Below are positions 8,660-16,651 of a stretch of 64,000 nucleotides of DNA, in pieces. The stretch comes from G965115915 sp965115915 (lineage in GTDB: Bacteria; Pseudomonadota; Gammaproteobacteria; Eutrophobiales; Eutrophobiaceae): NCBI GenBank assembly GCA_965115915.1, contig OZ220483.1:1426001-1490000 (forward strand), read 5' to 3'. Made by a program: the position numbers and the translations under genes. Position 1 is the first letter of the stretch; each line of letters begins with the position of its first letter. The notes below the pieces were generated by a model, which ran no database searches, had not been told where the DNA came from, and worked only from the letters and a program-made list of their open reading frames with translations.

Positions 8660-9168
8660 GGCCTGTTGCGTACGATCGGGCGTATCATGTGAAAGACCAC
8701 CGGGCCGGACTGGGCAAGCGCCTTGCCCGACTTGCTTTCCAATGTGGCCCGAAGGGTATGGGTACCACGACTGATATTCTCCAAATCGATACTGTCCCGA
8801 AACGCGCCCTGATAGACCGTGTTGCCATTCAGACTGAGGCGCAGATTGGCCTTTTTGGGGCTGGCGTCCACGGTGACCGTCACCTGGCCGCCACCGTGGC
8901 TGATAGCCTGGTCCTCGCTCGGCGAAACGATACGGACCTGGCGTTTGACCGGCTTCTTCTGCACTTTCTGCTGTGGTGGCGCAGCGGACGCCGGATTGGG
9001 GTTGTGCACAGCCTGCGGCTGTTGCACCGTGATCGCCTCGGCATCCTCCGACATCGGGGAATCGCTGAAAGAGACCGCCCCGGATGGGTCCGTCTCCCGA
9101 TATATCGTCGTCTCGGCCGATGCTGAAAACGGCACGACAAGCAAAAGCAGTGTAAGCAGCCGGATCAT
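8656..9168 (-). CDS. DUF4124 domain periplasmic protein
   Basis: A 170-residue exported protein with a signal peptide (MIRLLTLLLLVVPFSASAE) cleaved after ASA. The DUF4124 motif follows at once (TIYRETDPSGAVSFSDSP: an aromatic residue, D-x-x-G, then F-S/T-D). A linker follows, then a C-terminal beta-rich half (QVTVTVDASP...LRLSLNGNTVYQG) that resembles an Ig-like fold. ATG 9168 is preferred over the upstream ATG at 9201 because it has a GGAGAG ribosome site and begins the signal peptide. DUF4124 genes commonly sit next to glnA-ntrBC in gammaproteobacteria. Function is unknown. Confidence 0.85.
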   Translation of the reverse strand: MIRLLTLLLLVVPFSASAETTIYRETDPSGAVSFSDSPMSEDAEAITVQQPQAVHNPNPASAAPPQQKVQKKPVKRQVRIVSPSEDQAISHGGGQVTVTVDASPKKANLRLSLNGNTVYQGAFRDSIDLENISRGTHTLRATLESKSGKALAQSGPVVFHMIRPIVRNRP

Positions 9169-9322
9169 TGTGTAGCTCTCCAAAAACCTGTTATCCATCA
9201 CATCAAGTCGTTTAATTCACGCATATACCGCTGTTGACCGATATACTCATGTTCAGGTTCAGCCTGTTTTTCGTCGCAAGCCAGAATGGCAGGCCGCCTG
9301 GCTCTCTCCATGTTAAATCACC

Positions 9323-9421
9323 TCACAGCCAGGCAAATACTTCCCAGCCCCAGAACAACAACAACGCCACAAACACAACCTCCAATATCGTGTCCAGATG
9401 CTGGCTCGGTGGTTTTTTCAT
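9323..9421 (-). CDS. Candidate small single-pass membrane protein (32 residues)
   Basis: A short frame starting at ATG 9421 encodes MKKPPSQHLDT, then one strongly hydrophobic segment (ILEVVFVALLLFWGWEVFAW), then stop. A ribosome site GGAGAG lies at good spacing before the ATG. The positive-then-hydrophobic layout is that of a small inner-membrane protein, and the surrounding 9200-9725 interval is otherwise empty. I do not recognise a family. It could be chance. Confidence 0.4.
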   Translation of the reverse strand: MKKPPSQHLDTILEVVFVALLLFWGWEVFAWL

Positions 9422-9725
9422 TTCATCTCTCCGTATCATTCCATTGACACTATCCGCATCTGCGCCGGACACACCCCGTGCACCGGTTCGGGCACACCCG
9501 GCATCCATACAAACACGACTGCAAATGTACTCCTTGGCGGGATTTTTTTCCAGTACCGTGGCAAGTCCGGTTCACGACAGCGAAACCGCGAGGGCCCGAA
9601 CTTTTCCCCACCGCCGCAGCCAGCGCCTTGCGGCTCGGCCGCTGCGCCTCCCCACGGACACACACCCACAGATTACCGGATATGCTATGCTGGCGCTTTG
9701 CTCCAAACCAGAGACACCGAATGCC
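9422..9725. other. Gene-free stretch upstream of apt
   Basis: No supported gene is seen. A longer frame runs through in phase with apt, but its sequence is low-complexity and unlike any phosphoribosyltransferase N-terminus. TATGCTATGCT at about 9680-9692 may hold an apt -10 element, but no good -35 matches it. Confidence 0.4.
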
Positions 9726-10241
9726 ATGCGACTACAAGACTATATCCGCGACATCCCCGATTTCCCGAAACCGGGCATCCTGTTCAAGGACATCACCCCA
9801 CTACTACGCGAGCCAAACATGCTGGATCTGGCCGTGCGTGAACTGGCCACCCCATACCGGGGCCAAAAACTGACCGCGGTCGTTGCCTGCGAGGCGCGCG
9901 GGTTCGTGTTTGGCAGTCTGGTGGCACGGGAACTCGGTATCGGTTTCATACCACTGCGCAAACCGGGCAAGCTCCCTGCTGACACGCACAGCGTCAGCTA
10001 TGAAACAGAATACAGCCTGGCCAGGCTGGAGGTGCATCAGGACGCGCTGGATGCAACAGACCAGATACTGCTGATTGACGACCTGATCGCCACCGGCGGC
10101 ACTGCGGCTGCCGCGCACGCGCTGATCCAGCGCTCCGGCGCAACACTGGCCGCCTGCGCGTTCGTGATCGAGCTGCGCTTCCTGAATGGTCGCAAACGAC
10201 TGAACGGGCAGCCGGTACACAGCCTGTTGCAATACGACTGA
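9726..10241 (+). CDS. apt: Adenine phosphoribosyltransferase
   Basis: A 171-residue type I phosphoribosyltransferase that salvages adenine to AMP using PRPP. MRLQDYIRDIPDFPKPGILF is the conserved N-terminus. CEARGFVFG and PLRKPGKLP form the family-specific loops, and ILLIDDLIATGGTA is the PRPP-binding motif near residues 116-129. The start at ATG 9726 is chosen because homology begins exactly there, although the frame stays open far upstream. Length is normal. It converges with glnA 39 bases downstream. Confidence 0.95.
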   Translation: MRLQDYIRDIPDFPKPGILFKDITPLLREPNMLDLAVRELATPYRGQKLTAVVACEARGFVFGSLVARELGIGFIPLRKPGKLPADTHSVSYETEYSLARLEVHQDALDATDQILLIDDLIATGGTAAAAHALIQRSGATLAACAFVIELRFLNGRKRLNGQPVHSLLQYD

Positions 10242-10280
10242 AGCGCAATCCGGCCCGGCCGCGCACACGCGGACTGGTTT

Positions 10281-11690
10281 CTACAGACTGTAATACATGT
10301 CGAATTCGACCGGATGCGTGCTCATGTTCAGTCGGCTCACTTCGGAACGCTTCAACTCGATGTAGCCATCAATCGCGTCATCCGAAAACACACCACCCGC
10401 CTTGAGGAACTCCCTGTCCTGATCCAGTGCGTCCAGCGCCATCTCCAGCGAAGAGGCAACGCTGGGGATGGCACGCTCCTCTTCCACGGTCAGGTCATAC
10501 AGGTCACGCTCCATGGGCGCGCCTGGGTCCAGCTTGTTCTGGATGCCGTCCAGGCCAGCCATCAGCATCGCGGTAAAAGTGAAATACGAATTGCCACAGG
10601 AATCCGGAAAGCGTATCTCAACACGCCTGCTTTTGGGATTGAACACTACCGGCACACGGCATGAGGCGGAACGGTTACGCGACGAGTAGGCCAGCAACAC
10701 TGGCGCCTCAAATCCCGGGATCAGACGTTTGTAACTGTTGGTGCTGGCATTGGTGAAGGCATTGATGGCACGGGCGTGCTTGAATATGCCGGCGATGTAA
10801 TGCAGCGCCAGTTCGGACAAACCGCCGTACTTGTCGCCTGCAAACAGGTTTTCCCCGTTCTTGGAAAGCGACTGGTGCACATGCATGCCGTTGCCATTGT
10901 CCCCAACCAGGGGCTTGGGCATGAATGTCACGGTCTTGCCAAAGCCGTCAGCGACATTCTGCGCAATATATTTGAGTATCAACAGTTCGTCCGCCTTGCG
11001 TACCAGCGTGTTGCAGCGTGTACCGATCTCGGCCTGCCCGGCAGTGGCAACCTCATGATGATGCACCTCGACAACAATGCCCATCTCCTCCAGTAAGGTA
11101 CACATTGCCGAGCGCAGATTTTGCATGGAATCAACTGGCGGCACCGGGAAGTAGCCACCTTTCACTCCAGGCCGGTGCCCGATATTGAGTTCGTCCGAGA
11201 CGCGATCACTGTTCCAGATGCCCTCGTTGGAATCCACCTCGTAAAAAGCGGCATTCAACTCATCCCCCCAGCGAACCTCGTCAAAAATAAAGAACTCGGG
11301 CTCCGGACCAAACAACGCGGTGTCGGCAATGCCGGTGGATTTCATATAGGTTTCGGCACGGCGAGCAATGGAACGCGGGTCGCGACCGTAGCCTTCCATC
11401 GTGGAAGGTTCCAGCACATCGCAACGTATGATCAGGGTGGGGTCGTCAAAGAACGGGTCTTTTACCGCACTGGCCAGATCCGGCATCAGCACCATGTCGG
11501 ACTCATTGATGCCCTTCCAACCGGCAATGGACGAGCCATCAAACATCTTCCCGTTTTCGAAAAAATTCTCGTCCACCGCGGACACCGGTATCGTCACATG
11601 CTGTTCCTTGCCCCGCGTATCACAAAAACGCAGGTCCACAAAGCGTATCTCATGCTCTTTAATCAACTGCTTCACTTGCTCTTCAGACAT
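10281..11690 (-). CDS. glnA: Glutamine synthetase type I
   Basis: A 469-residue GSI-beta enzyme that makes glutamine from glutamate, ammonia and ATP. MSEEQVKQLIKEHEIRFVDL is the standard start. The metal-site segment GPEPEFFIFD, the HHEVATAGQAEIG block and NRSASCRVP are all present. The adenylylation site is DLYDL in the C-terminal part, so control by GlnE is likely. Length is as expected. Expression is probably driven by the sigma-54 promoter at 11777-11791 and activated by NtrC, whose gene is about 3 kb away. Confidence 0.97.
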   Translation of the reverse strand: MSEEQVKQLIKEHEIRFVDLRFCDTRGKEQHVTIPVSAVDENFFENGKMFDGSSIAGWKGINESDMVLMPDLASAVKDPFFDDPTLIIRCDVLEPSTMEGYGRDPRSIARRAETYMKSTGIADTALFGPEPEFFIFDEVRWGDELNAAFYEVDSNEGIWNSDRVSDELNIGHRPGVKGGYFPVPPVDSMQNLRSAMCTLLEEMGIVVEVHHHEVATAGQAEIGTRCNTLVRKADELLILKYIAQNVADGFGKTVTFMPKPLVGDNGNGMHVHQSLSKNGENLFAGDKYGGLSELALHYIAGIFKHARAINAFTNASTNSYKRLIPGFEAPVLLAYSSRNRSASCRVPVVFNPKSRRVEIRFPDSCGNSYFTFTAMLMAGLDGIQNKLDPGAPMERDLYDLTVEEERAIPSVASSLEMALDALDQDREFLKAGGVFSDDAIDGYIELKRSEVSRLNMSTHPVEFDMYYSL

Positions 11691-11776
11691 CTTGGAAATC
11701 CCCCGTAGCTTCTATATCTATATCTTGATTGCGCACGCGCACACACCGCAGCCCACCGTCGCCCATTTTATTGCAA

Positions 11777-11791
11777 GCAAACGCCGTACCA
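11777..11791 (-). promoter_or_regulatory. Sigma-54 promoter of glnA
   Basis: On the minus strand the sequence is TGGTACGGCGTTTGC. It has the invariant GG and GC separated by exactly 10 bases and fits the TGGCAC-N5-TTGC consensus well. It lies 87 bases before the glnA start codon, predicting a transcript start near 11765. NtrB and NtrC are encoded nearby, and glnA is the classic target. Confidence 0.7.
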
Positions 11792-11921
11792 CACTGGAAA
11801 TCGCGCCTGGTACGGCCCCCCAGCGACAAACCCGGTCTCACACCCCTCGGACACCGCCCAAAAAAGTGCGCCCACGCACCATTATCGTCCATTTCACCAC
11901 CACACAATAATGAACGTACTA

Positions 11922-12593
11922 TCAAACCACGCGGTATGTGCTGTGAATGATCACATGCCGGTCCGACACCTGCTCCGCCACCAACCCATGCAGACCCGCA
12001 GCGGACAGTTGCGCCCGGATCTCCTCCAGGCTGAAAGCCGCCATCAGGGAATGGCGGAAGTCACGCTGCAACAGCGCTGGCGCGTCCCCGGCATAACACG
12101 CCACCAGCTCGTCCACCTGTGCCAGCGACCGGGGACGCAACAGATCCATCAGAAACACCGCCACAGCGCCATCGACATGCCCCCTGACACAACTCCACAG
12201 GGCCTCTGGCTGATGCAGGTGATGCAGCAAACTGTTGCTGAACAGACAGTCAAAGCGTGTTGCCAAACCGAGGGTTTCCCGGATATCCATCTGCAGCAAG
12301 CGCACCTTGTGCTGGCAGCCCTCCCGCGCCAGGGCCTGTTCCGCCTCGGCCAGCATGGCCCTGGCCCCGTCCACCGCCCAGACCCGCCAGCCCGGGAAAC
12401 GGCGCAGGAACCGGATGCTGATGTCAGCCGCACCACAACCCAGATCCAGTGCCAGACCAGTATCCGCCAGCCCGGGATGTTTATCCGCCAACAGGCGCAC
12501 GAACATGTCGTGCGCCTCGGAAAAATCCGCCTCGGCATAGGCCCGGGCCTGCGCCTCATCCGCCATCAGTTCCGGTTCCGGCACACGCTCCAT
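11922..12593 (-). CDS. Class I SAM-dependent methyltransferase
   Basis: A 223-residue protein with the SAM-binding motif I LDLGCGAADIS (about residues 48-58), an acidic residue ending strand 2 (VWAVDGARAML), and FDCLFSNSLLHHLHQP as motif IV. The LLHHL pattern is typical of Methyltransf_11/25-type small-molecule methylases. The substrate cannot be told. It starts 9 bases after the lysA stop codon on the same strand and is probably co-transcribed with it. In many relatives dapF follows lysA here, so this is an altered neighbourhood. Confidence 0.8.
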   Translation of the reverse strand: MERVPEPELMADEAQARAYAEADFSEAHDMFVRLLADKHPGLADTGLALDLGCGAADISIRFLRRFPGWRVWAVDGARAMLAEAEQALAREGCQHKVRLLQMDIRETLGLATRFDCLFSNSLLHHLHQPEALWSCVRGHVDGAVAVFLMDLLRPRSLAQVDELVACYAGDAPALLQRDFRHSLMAAFSLEEIRAQLSAAGLHGLVAEQVSDRHVIIHSTYRVV

Positions 12594-12602
12594 CGGCCCG
12601 GA

Positions 12603-13904
12603 CTAAGACGGAAGAAACGACTCCGCGGCATAGAGGCTACTGATGCTCTCGCGCTTGCGGATCAGATGTATTTCACGGCCATCCACCATGAGTTCGGCGC
12701 AACGCGGACGGGAATTGTAGTTGCTGCTCATGCTGAAGCCATAGGCCCCGGCATGGTCGATCGCCAGCAGGTCGCCCTGTATCAGTGGCAGATGGCGGTC
12801 CTTGGCCAGAAAATCGCCGGATTCGCATATGGCTCCGACCAGATCATAGCGGTATGGCTCCACCGCGTCGTGCTGGTACACACAGTGCACCTCATGCCAG
12901 CCATCGTACATGGCCGGACGCATGAAGTCATTCATCGCGGCATCCATGATGGCAAAGCTGCGCACCGGGGTATGCTTGATGTATTCCACCCTGGTAATCA
13001 GCATGCCCGCCTGTCCCATGATGGAACGGCCCGGTTCCAGGATCAGTTCGCAGTCACCGAAACCAGCGGCGGCCAGGGTATCCCTTATCAGTTTGATATA
13101 GCTTTCGATCGCCGGCACCGGTTCCTTGCCATAAGCAATCCCGAGTCCCCCACCCATATCAATATGCTGGATACTGATCCCCATGCTGCGCAGCACGTGC
13201 GCCAACGAACTTATCTGGGAAACCGCCTCCTGAAACGGCTCCAACTGGGTAATCTGCGAACCAATATGGCAGTCAATGCCACGCACATCGATATACTCCA
13301 GATCCAGGGCTATCTTGTATATCTCCCGCGCCTGATCCAAAGCGATGCCGAACTTGCTTTCACGCAGGCCAGTAGCAATATAGGGGTGAGTATCCGCATC
13401 CACATCCGGATTGACACGGATGGCTACAGGGGCGGGTGTCTTCCGCTTGCGGGCACAGCTTTCCAGTCGTTCCAGTTCAGCGATCGACTCTACATTGAAA
13501 CATTTGATACCCACCTCCAGACAACGTTCTATCTCCGCAACGGTCTTTCCCACACCGGAGAACACGACCTTGTCGGCCGCACCTCCCGCATGCAGCACCC
13601 GTTCCAGTTCCCCTACCGACACAATATCAAAACCGGAACCCAGCGAGGCCAGCAGGCTGAGAATGGCGATATTCGGGTTCGCCTTGACCGAGTAGCAGAT
13701 CAGGCTGGACTGCGAATCCAGCACCCTATCATAGGCGTGCCACGCCGCCTCTATGGCAGCGCGGGAATAGACATAGCATGGCGTCCCATAACGCTCGGCC
13801 ACCCTGCCCAAAGGGACCTCTTCCATAAACAACTCTCCGTTATGCCGGACGAACACACCCTCCGCCTTCCCCACACGCCCGGGGCCATTGCGTTTGTTAT
13901 TCAT
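12603..13904 (-). CDS. lysA: Diaminopimelate decarboxylase
   Basis: A 433-residue fold-III PLP enzyme that makes lysine from meso-diaminopimelate. The PLP lysine is in YSVKANPN. HIGSQI and MGGGLGIAYG bind the phosphate, ILEPGRSIMGQAG follows, and the second-subunit cysteine is in CESGDFLAKDR. ATG 13904 (MNNKRNG) is preferred to an upstream in-frame start. It sits between the LptM-like lipoprotein and the methyltransferase gene. The dapB gene of the same pathway is elsewhere in the window. Confidence 0.95.
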   Translation of the reverse strand: MNNKRNGPGRVGKAEGVFVRHNGELFMEEVPLGRVAERYGTPCYVYSRAAIEAAWHAYDRVLDSQSSLICYSVKANPNIAILSLLASLGSGFDIVSVGELERVLHAGGAADKVVFSGVGKTVAEIERCLEVGIKCFNVESIAELERLESCARKRKTPAPVAIRVNPDVDADTHPYIATGLRESKFGIALDQAREIYKIALDLEYIDVRGIDCHIGSQITQLEPFQEAVSQISSLAHVLRSMGISIQHIDMGGGLGIAYGKEPVPAIESYIKLIRDTLAAAGFGDCELILEPGRSIMGQAGMLITRVEYIKHTPVRSFAIMDAAMNDFMRPAMYDGWHEVHCVYQHDAVEPYRYDLVGAICESGDFLAKDRHLPLIQGDLLAIDHAGAYGFSMSSNYNSRPRCAELMVDGREIHLIRKRESISSLYAAESFLPS

Positions 13905-14017
13905 GCGGAACCTTGCCAACCGCCTTCCCGCTCGCCCGGAACCGCCACCTTGTCAGTGCCATGGACACAACAGTCCCAATCTTTGGTGGGCAAGCCCGCC
14001 GAAGTCGGGTCAGCCCA

Positions 14018-14158
14018 TCACAAAGAACCCGACTGGGCCTGGATGCCGCCAGCGGTGTAAGGTGGCAATGACAGCGCATCAGGATGATACAGGTCACCAC
14101 GGTATCCACAGCCGGACAGGACAGGTAACAGGAACAGGATTCTCACGGCATTTCGCAT
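14018..14158 (-). CDS. lptM: Small LptM/YifL-like lipoprotein
   Basis: A 46-residue protein with a hydrophobic leader and the lipobox LSGC (Cys17), followed by GYRGDLYHPD. That fits the C-G-x-x-G-x-L-Y-x-P pattern of LptM lipoproteins, which assist folding of the LptD/LptE LPS translocon. Its position just upstream of lysA is the standard location of this family. An ATG two codons earlier (14164) is also possible. The ribosome site is weak. The call rests on the lipobox, the short motif and the synteny. Confidence 0.7.
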   Translation of the reverse strand: MRNAVRILFLLPVLSGCGYRGDLYHPDALSLPPYTAGGIQAQSGSL

Positions 14159-14164
14159 GGGCAT

Positions 14165-14439
14165 TCGCTGTGGCAGCACAGCGGCGATGATACTGGGGAC
14201 CAGACGATTTTGCAAGCGGGAAACCGGCTCGACGCCGCGTTTTCCATCGGCACGGCAGGGCCAGTCTCGCCACCCGCCCCGCGCTGCCAAACACCTGGAA
14301 CCAGACGCGCTGGCGCACACGCCAAGTCGATAACAAAATGCCATCCACGTGCCTGGTGCTTTGTTGGTACCGCCCTTGTGTGGACGGAAACCGCACCGGC
14401 CCCGCACCGGGAACAGGCGACAAAAGTGTACCTGCAGCA
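14165..14439. other. Gene-free stretch between lptM and the rimP operon
   Basis: No supported gene or RNA is seen. The interval separates divergent units (lptM-lysA to the left, rimP operon to the right) and should hold both sets of control signals. In enterics an initiator tRNA lies before rimP; none is present here. Confidence 0.45.
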
Positions 14440-14469
14440 TTGAATAACGGCGCCACATTTTGCTAAACT
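14440..14469 (+). promoter_or_regulatory. Candidate sigma-70 promoter of the rimP-nusA-infB operon
   Basis: TTGAAT and TAAACT are separated by 18 bases. The -10 is preceded by TGC, giving an extended -10 (TGCTAAACT). It lies about 115 bases before the rimP start codon. Confidence 0.4.
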
Positions 14470-14584
14470 GTCCAGTCCGTTGCACGCTTTTCGCAGCTTT
14501 TTCGGCAGGTCCACAGCGGACAAAACTGGCGAACGGGAAGTACGGGCTTATCGGCCTTGCCTGCGTGCTGCGGGGACTTGGCAT

Positions 14585-15118
14585 ATGCGCAGACAGGACC
14601 AAAAATTGTTTGATTTGCTACAGCCCGCCGTGATCGCCGGCGGGTGCGAGTTGCTGGGCACAGAATGGGTTGGCGGGGGCAGGCAACGCACCCTGAGGCT
14701 GTATATCGATTCGGACACCGGCGTGAATGTGGCGGACTGTACGCGGGTGAACGAACAGGTCTCGGCGCTGTTGGATGTGGAAAATCCAATCCCCGGGCAC
14801 TATGAGTTGGAGGTTTCCTCTCCGGGTCTGGATCGCCCCCTGTTCTCACTGGAGCAAATGGGACAATGGTGTAACCACGGTGTACGTGTCAGGCTGCGTG
14901 AGAAGGTGGACGGATGCCGGAATCTACAGGGGAAACTGCTGACGGTCTCGGGAAACGGCTTCCGTATCCGGAGCCGGGAGACCAGGCAGACCCTGGAGAT
15001 CGCCTGGGCCATGGTGGACTCGGCACGGCTGGTACCGGATTGGCAGCAGGTTTTCCAGCGCCAGGCAACGGCGGAAAACGCTACTAAGGACATCGCAGAG
15101 ATAAAAGAGACAGCATGA
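14585..15118 (+). CDS. rimP: Ribosome maturation factor RimP
   Basis: A 177-residue 30S assembly factor. The two-domain layout is visible: an N-terminal alpha/beta domain with LLGTEWVGGGRQRTLRLYID and then YELEVSSPGLDRPL, the most conserved block of the family, followed by the SH3-like domain. ATG 14585 (MRRQDQKLF) is chosen because homology begins there; an upstream in-frame ATG at 14480 would add an unlikely extension. It overlaps nusA by four bases (ATGA), the usual gammaproteobacterial arrangement. Confidence 0.93.
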   Translation: MRRQDQKLFDLLQPAVIAGGCELLGTEWVGGGRQRTLRLYIDSDTGVNVADCTRVNEQVSALLDVENPIPGHYELEVSSPGLDRPLFSLEQMGQWCNHGVRVRLREKVDGCRNLQGKLLTVSGNGFRIRSRETRQTLEIAWAMVDSARLVPDWQQVFQRQATAENATKDIAEIKETA

Positions 15119-16635
15119 AAAACAGCGACATACTGATGGTGGTGGATATCGTGTCCGCCGAAAAGGGCGTAAACAAGGAACTCATCTTCCAGGCCATTGA
15201 ACTCGCGTTGGCCACCGCCACCAAAAAGCACAGCCGCGAGGACATCGAGGTACGCATTGCCATCGACCGTAACAGCGGCAGCTACCAGGCCTTCCGCCGC
15301 TGGGAGGTCATCGCGGATGAAGATCACGAACTGCTTGAAGCACCTTCCAGACAGTTGTTGTTAAGCGTCGCACAGGAACGCGACGCGGATATCACGGTTG
15401 GCGATTTTATCGAAGAACCGATGAAATCGGTGGAACTGGGACGCATTTCCGCACAACACGCCCGCCACGTCATCTTCCAGAAAGTGCGTGAAGCGGAACG
15501 CGAACAGATACTGGACACCTATCAGAACCGGGTGGGAGAAATGATCAGCGGGGTAATCAAACGCAGCGAGCGTTCTGGCATTACCCTGGATCTGGGCAAC
15601 AACGTTGAGGGTTTCGTCCCCCGGGAACAACAAATACCACGCGACCCGATCCGACCCGGAGATCGGATCCGCGCACTGCTGTACAAGTTGGAACCGGAAG
15701 CCCGTGGACCGATGCTGTATTTGAGCCGCACCGCCTCGGAACTGCTGATCGAACTGTTTCGCGTTGAGGTGCCGGAGATCAACGAGGGCATGATCAAGAT
15801 CGTCAACGCCACCCGCGACCCTGGTGTCCGCGCCAAGATCGCGGTATACAAACTGGATTCACGTATAGACCCGATCGGGGCCTGTGTGGGCATGCGCGGC
15901 TCCCGTGTCCAGGCGGTCTCCAATGAACTGGCCGGCGAACGAGTGGACATCATCCTGTGGGATGAAAACCCGGCACAGTATGTCATCAATGCCCTGGCTC
16001 CTGCCGAAGTAGTGTCCATTCTGGTCGATGAAGATACACATTCCATGGATGTTGCGGTAAGCGAGGAGAATCTGTCCATGGCGATCGGACGCAACGGACA
16101 AAATGTACGGCTCGCCAGTCAACTGTGCGACTGGACGCTGAATGTGCTGTCCGAGGAACAGGCGGAGGAAAAAAACGAAGCCGAGGCTGAACAATTGCGC
16201 GAACTGTTCAAGGAAAAGCTGGGGGTGGATGATGAAATTGCCAACATTCTCATCCAGGAAGGTTTCTCCAGTATTGAGGAAGTGGCCTACGTGCCGGAAA
16301 AGGAGATGCTGGAGATCGATGAGTTCGACCATACCCTGGTAACCGAGTTGCGTGGTCGTGCCAACGATATCCTGATCACCCAGGCGATTGCCTCCGAGGT
16401 ACAGCTTAGTGACCGGCAGGTATCCGAAGAGTTGCTCAACATGGAAGGCATGGATACCGCGCTTGCAAACAAACTGATTTCTCATGGCATCCTGACGGTA
16501 GAGGAACTGGCGGATCAGTCCGTTGGTGAATTGATGGAGATCGATGGCATGAACGAAGCACTGGCTGCCAAACTGATCATGACGGCCAGACAGCCGATGT
16601 TTGAACAGCAGGAACAATCGGCAGAATCAGGGTGA
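15115..16635 (+). CDS. nusA: Transcription termination/antitermination factor NusA
   Basis: A 506-residue protein with the full gammaproteobacterial layout. The RNA polymerase-binding N-terminal domain covers about 1-125. An S1 domain follows (VGEMISGVIKRSE...), then two KH domains (GACVGMRGSRVQAV and SMAIGRNGQNVRLA), then two C-terminal acidic repeats (about 365-430 and 440-500, the second with MEIDGMNEALAAKLI). NusA controls pausing, termination and antitermination. The acidic repeats also contact lambda N-type factors and the alpha subunit. It is coupled to rimP and followed by infB. Confidence 0.97.
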   Translation: MKNSDILMVVDIVSAEKGVNKELIFQAIELALATATKKHSREDIEVRIAIDRNSGSYQAFRRWEVIADEDHELLEAPSRQLLLSVAQERDADITVGDFIEEPMKSVELGRISAQHARHVIFQKVREAEREQILDTYQNRVGEMISGVIKRSERSGITLDLGNNVEGFVPREQQIPRDPIRPGDRIRALLYKLEPEARGPMLYLSRTASELLIELFRVEVPEINEGMIKIVNATRDPGVRAKIAVYKLDSRIDPIGACVGMRGSRVQAVSNELAGERVDIILWDENPAQYVINALAPAEVVSILVDEDTHSMDVAVSEENLSMAIGRNGQNVRLASQLCDWTLNVLSEEQAEEKNEAEAEQLRELFKEKLGVDDEIANILIQEGFSSIEEVAYVPEKEMLEIDEFDHTLVTELRGRANDILITQAIASEVQLSDRQVSEELLNMEGMDTALANKLISHGILTVEELADQSVGELMEIDGMNEALAAKLIMTARQPMFEQQEQSAESG

Positions 16636-16651
16636 ACGACCAAAAACGATC

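Noticed and set aside
11910..14060. A 716-codon plus-strand open frame antisense to lysA and the methyltransferase gene
   Set aside because: The minus strand carries clear lysA and methyltransferase motifs; the plus-strand translation is rich in His, Gln and Arg with no domain, as expected of an antisense shadow.
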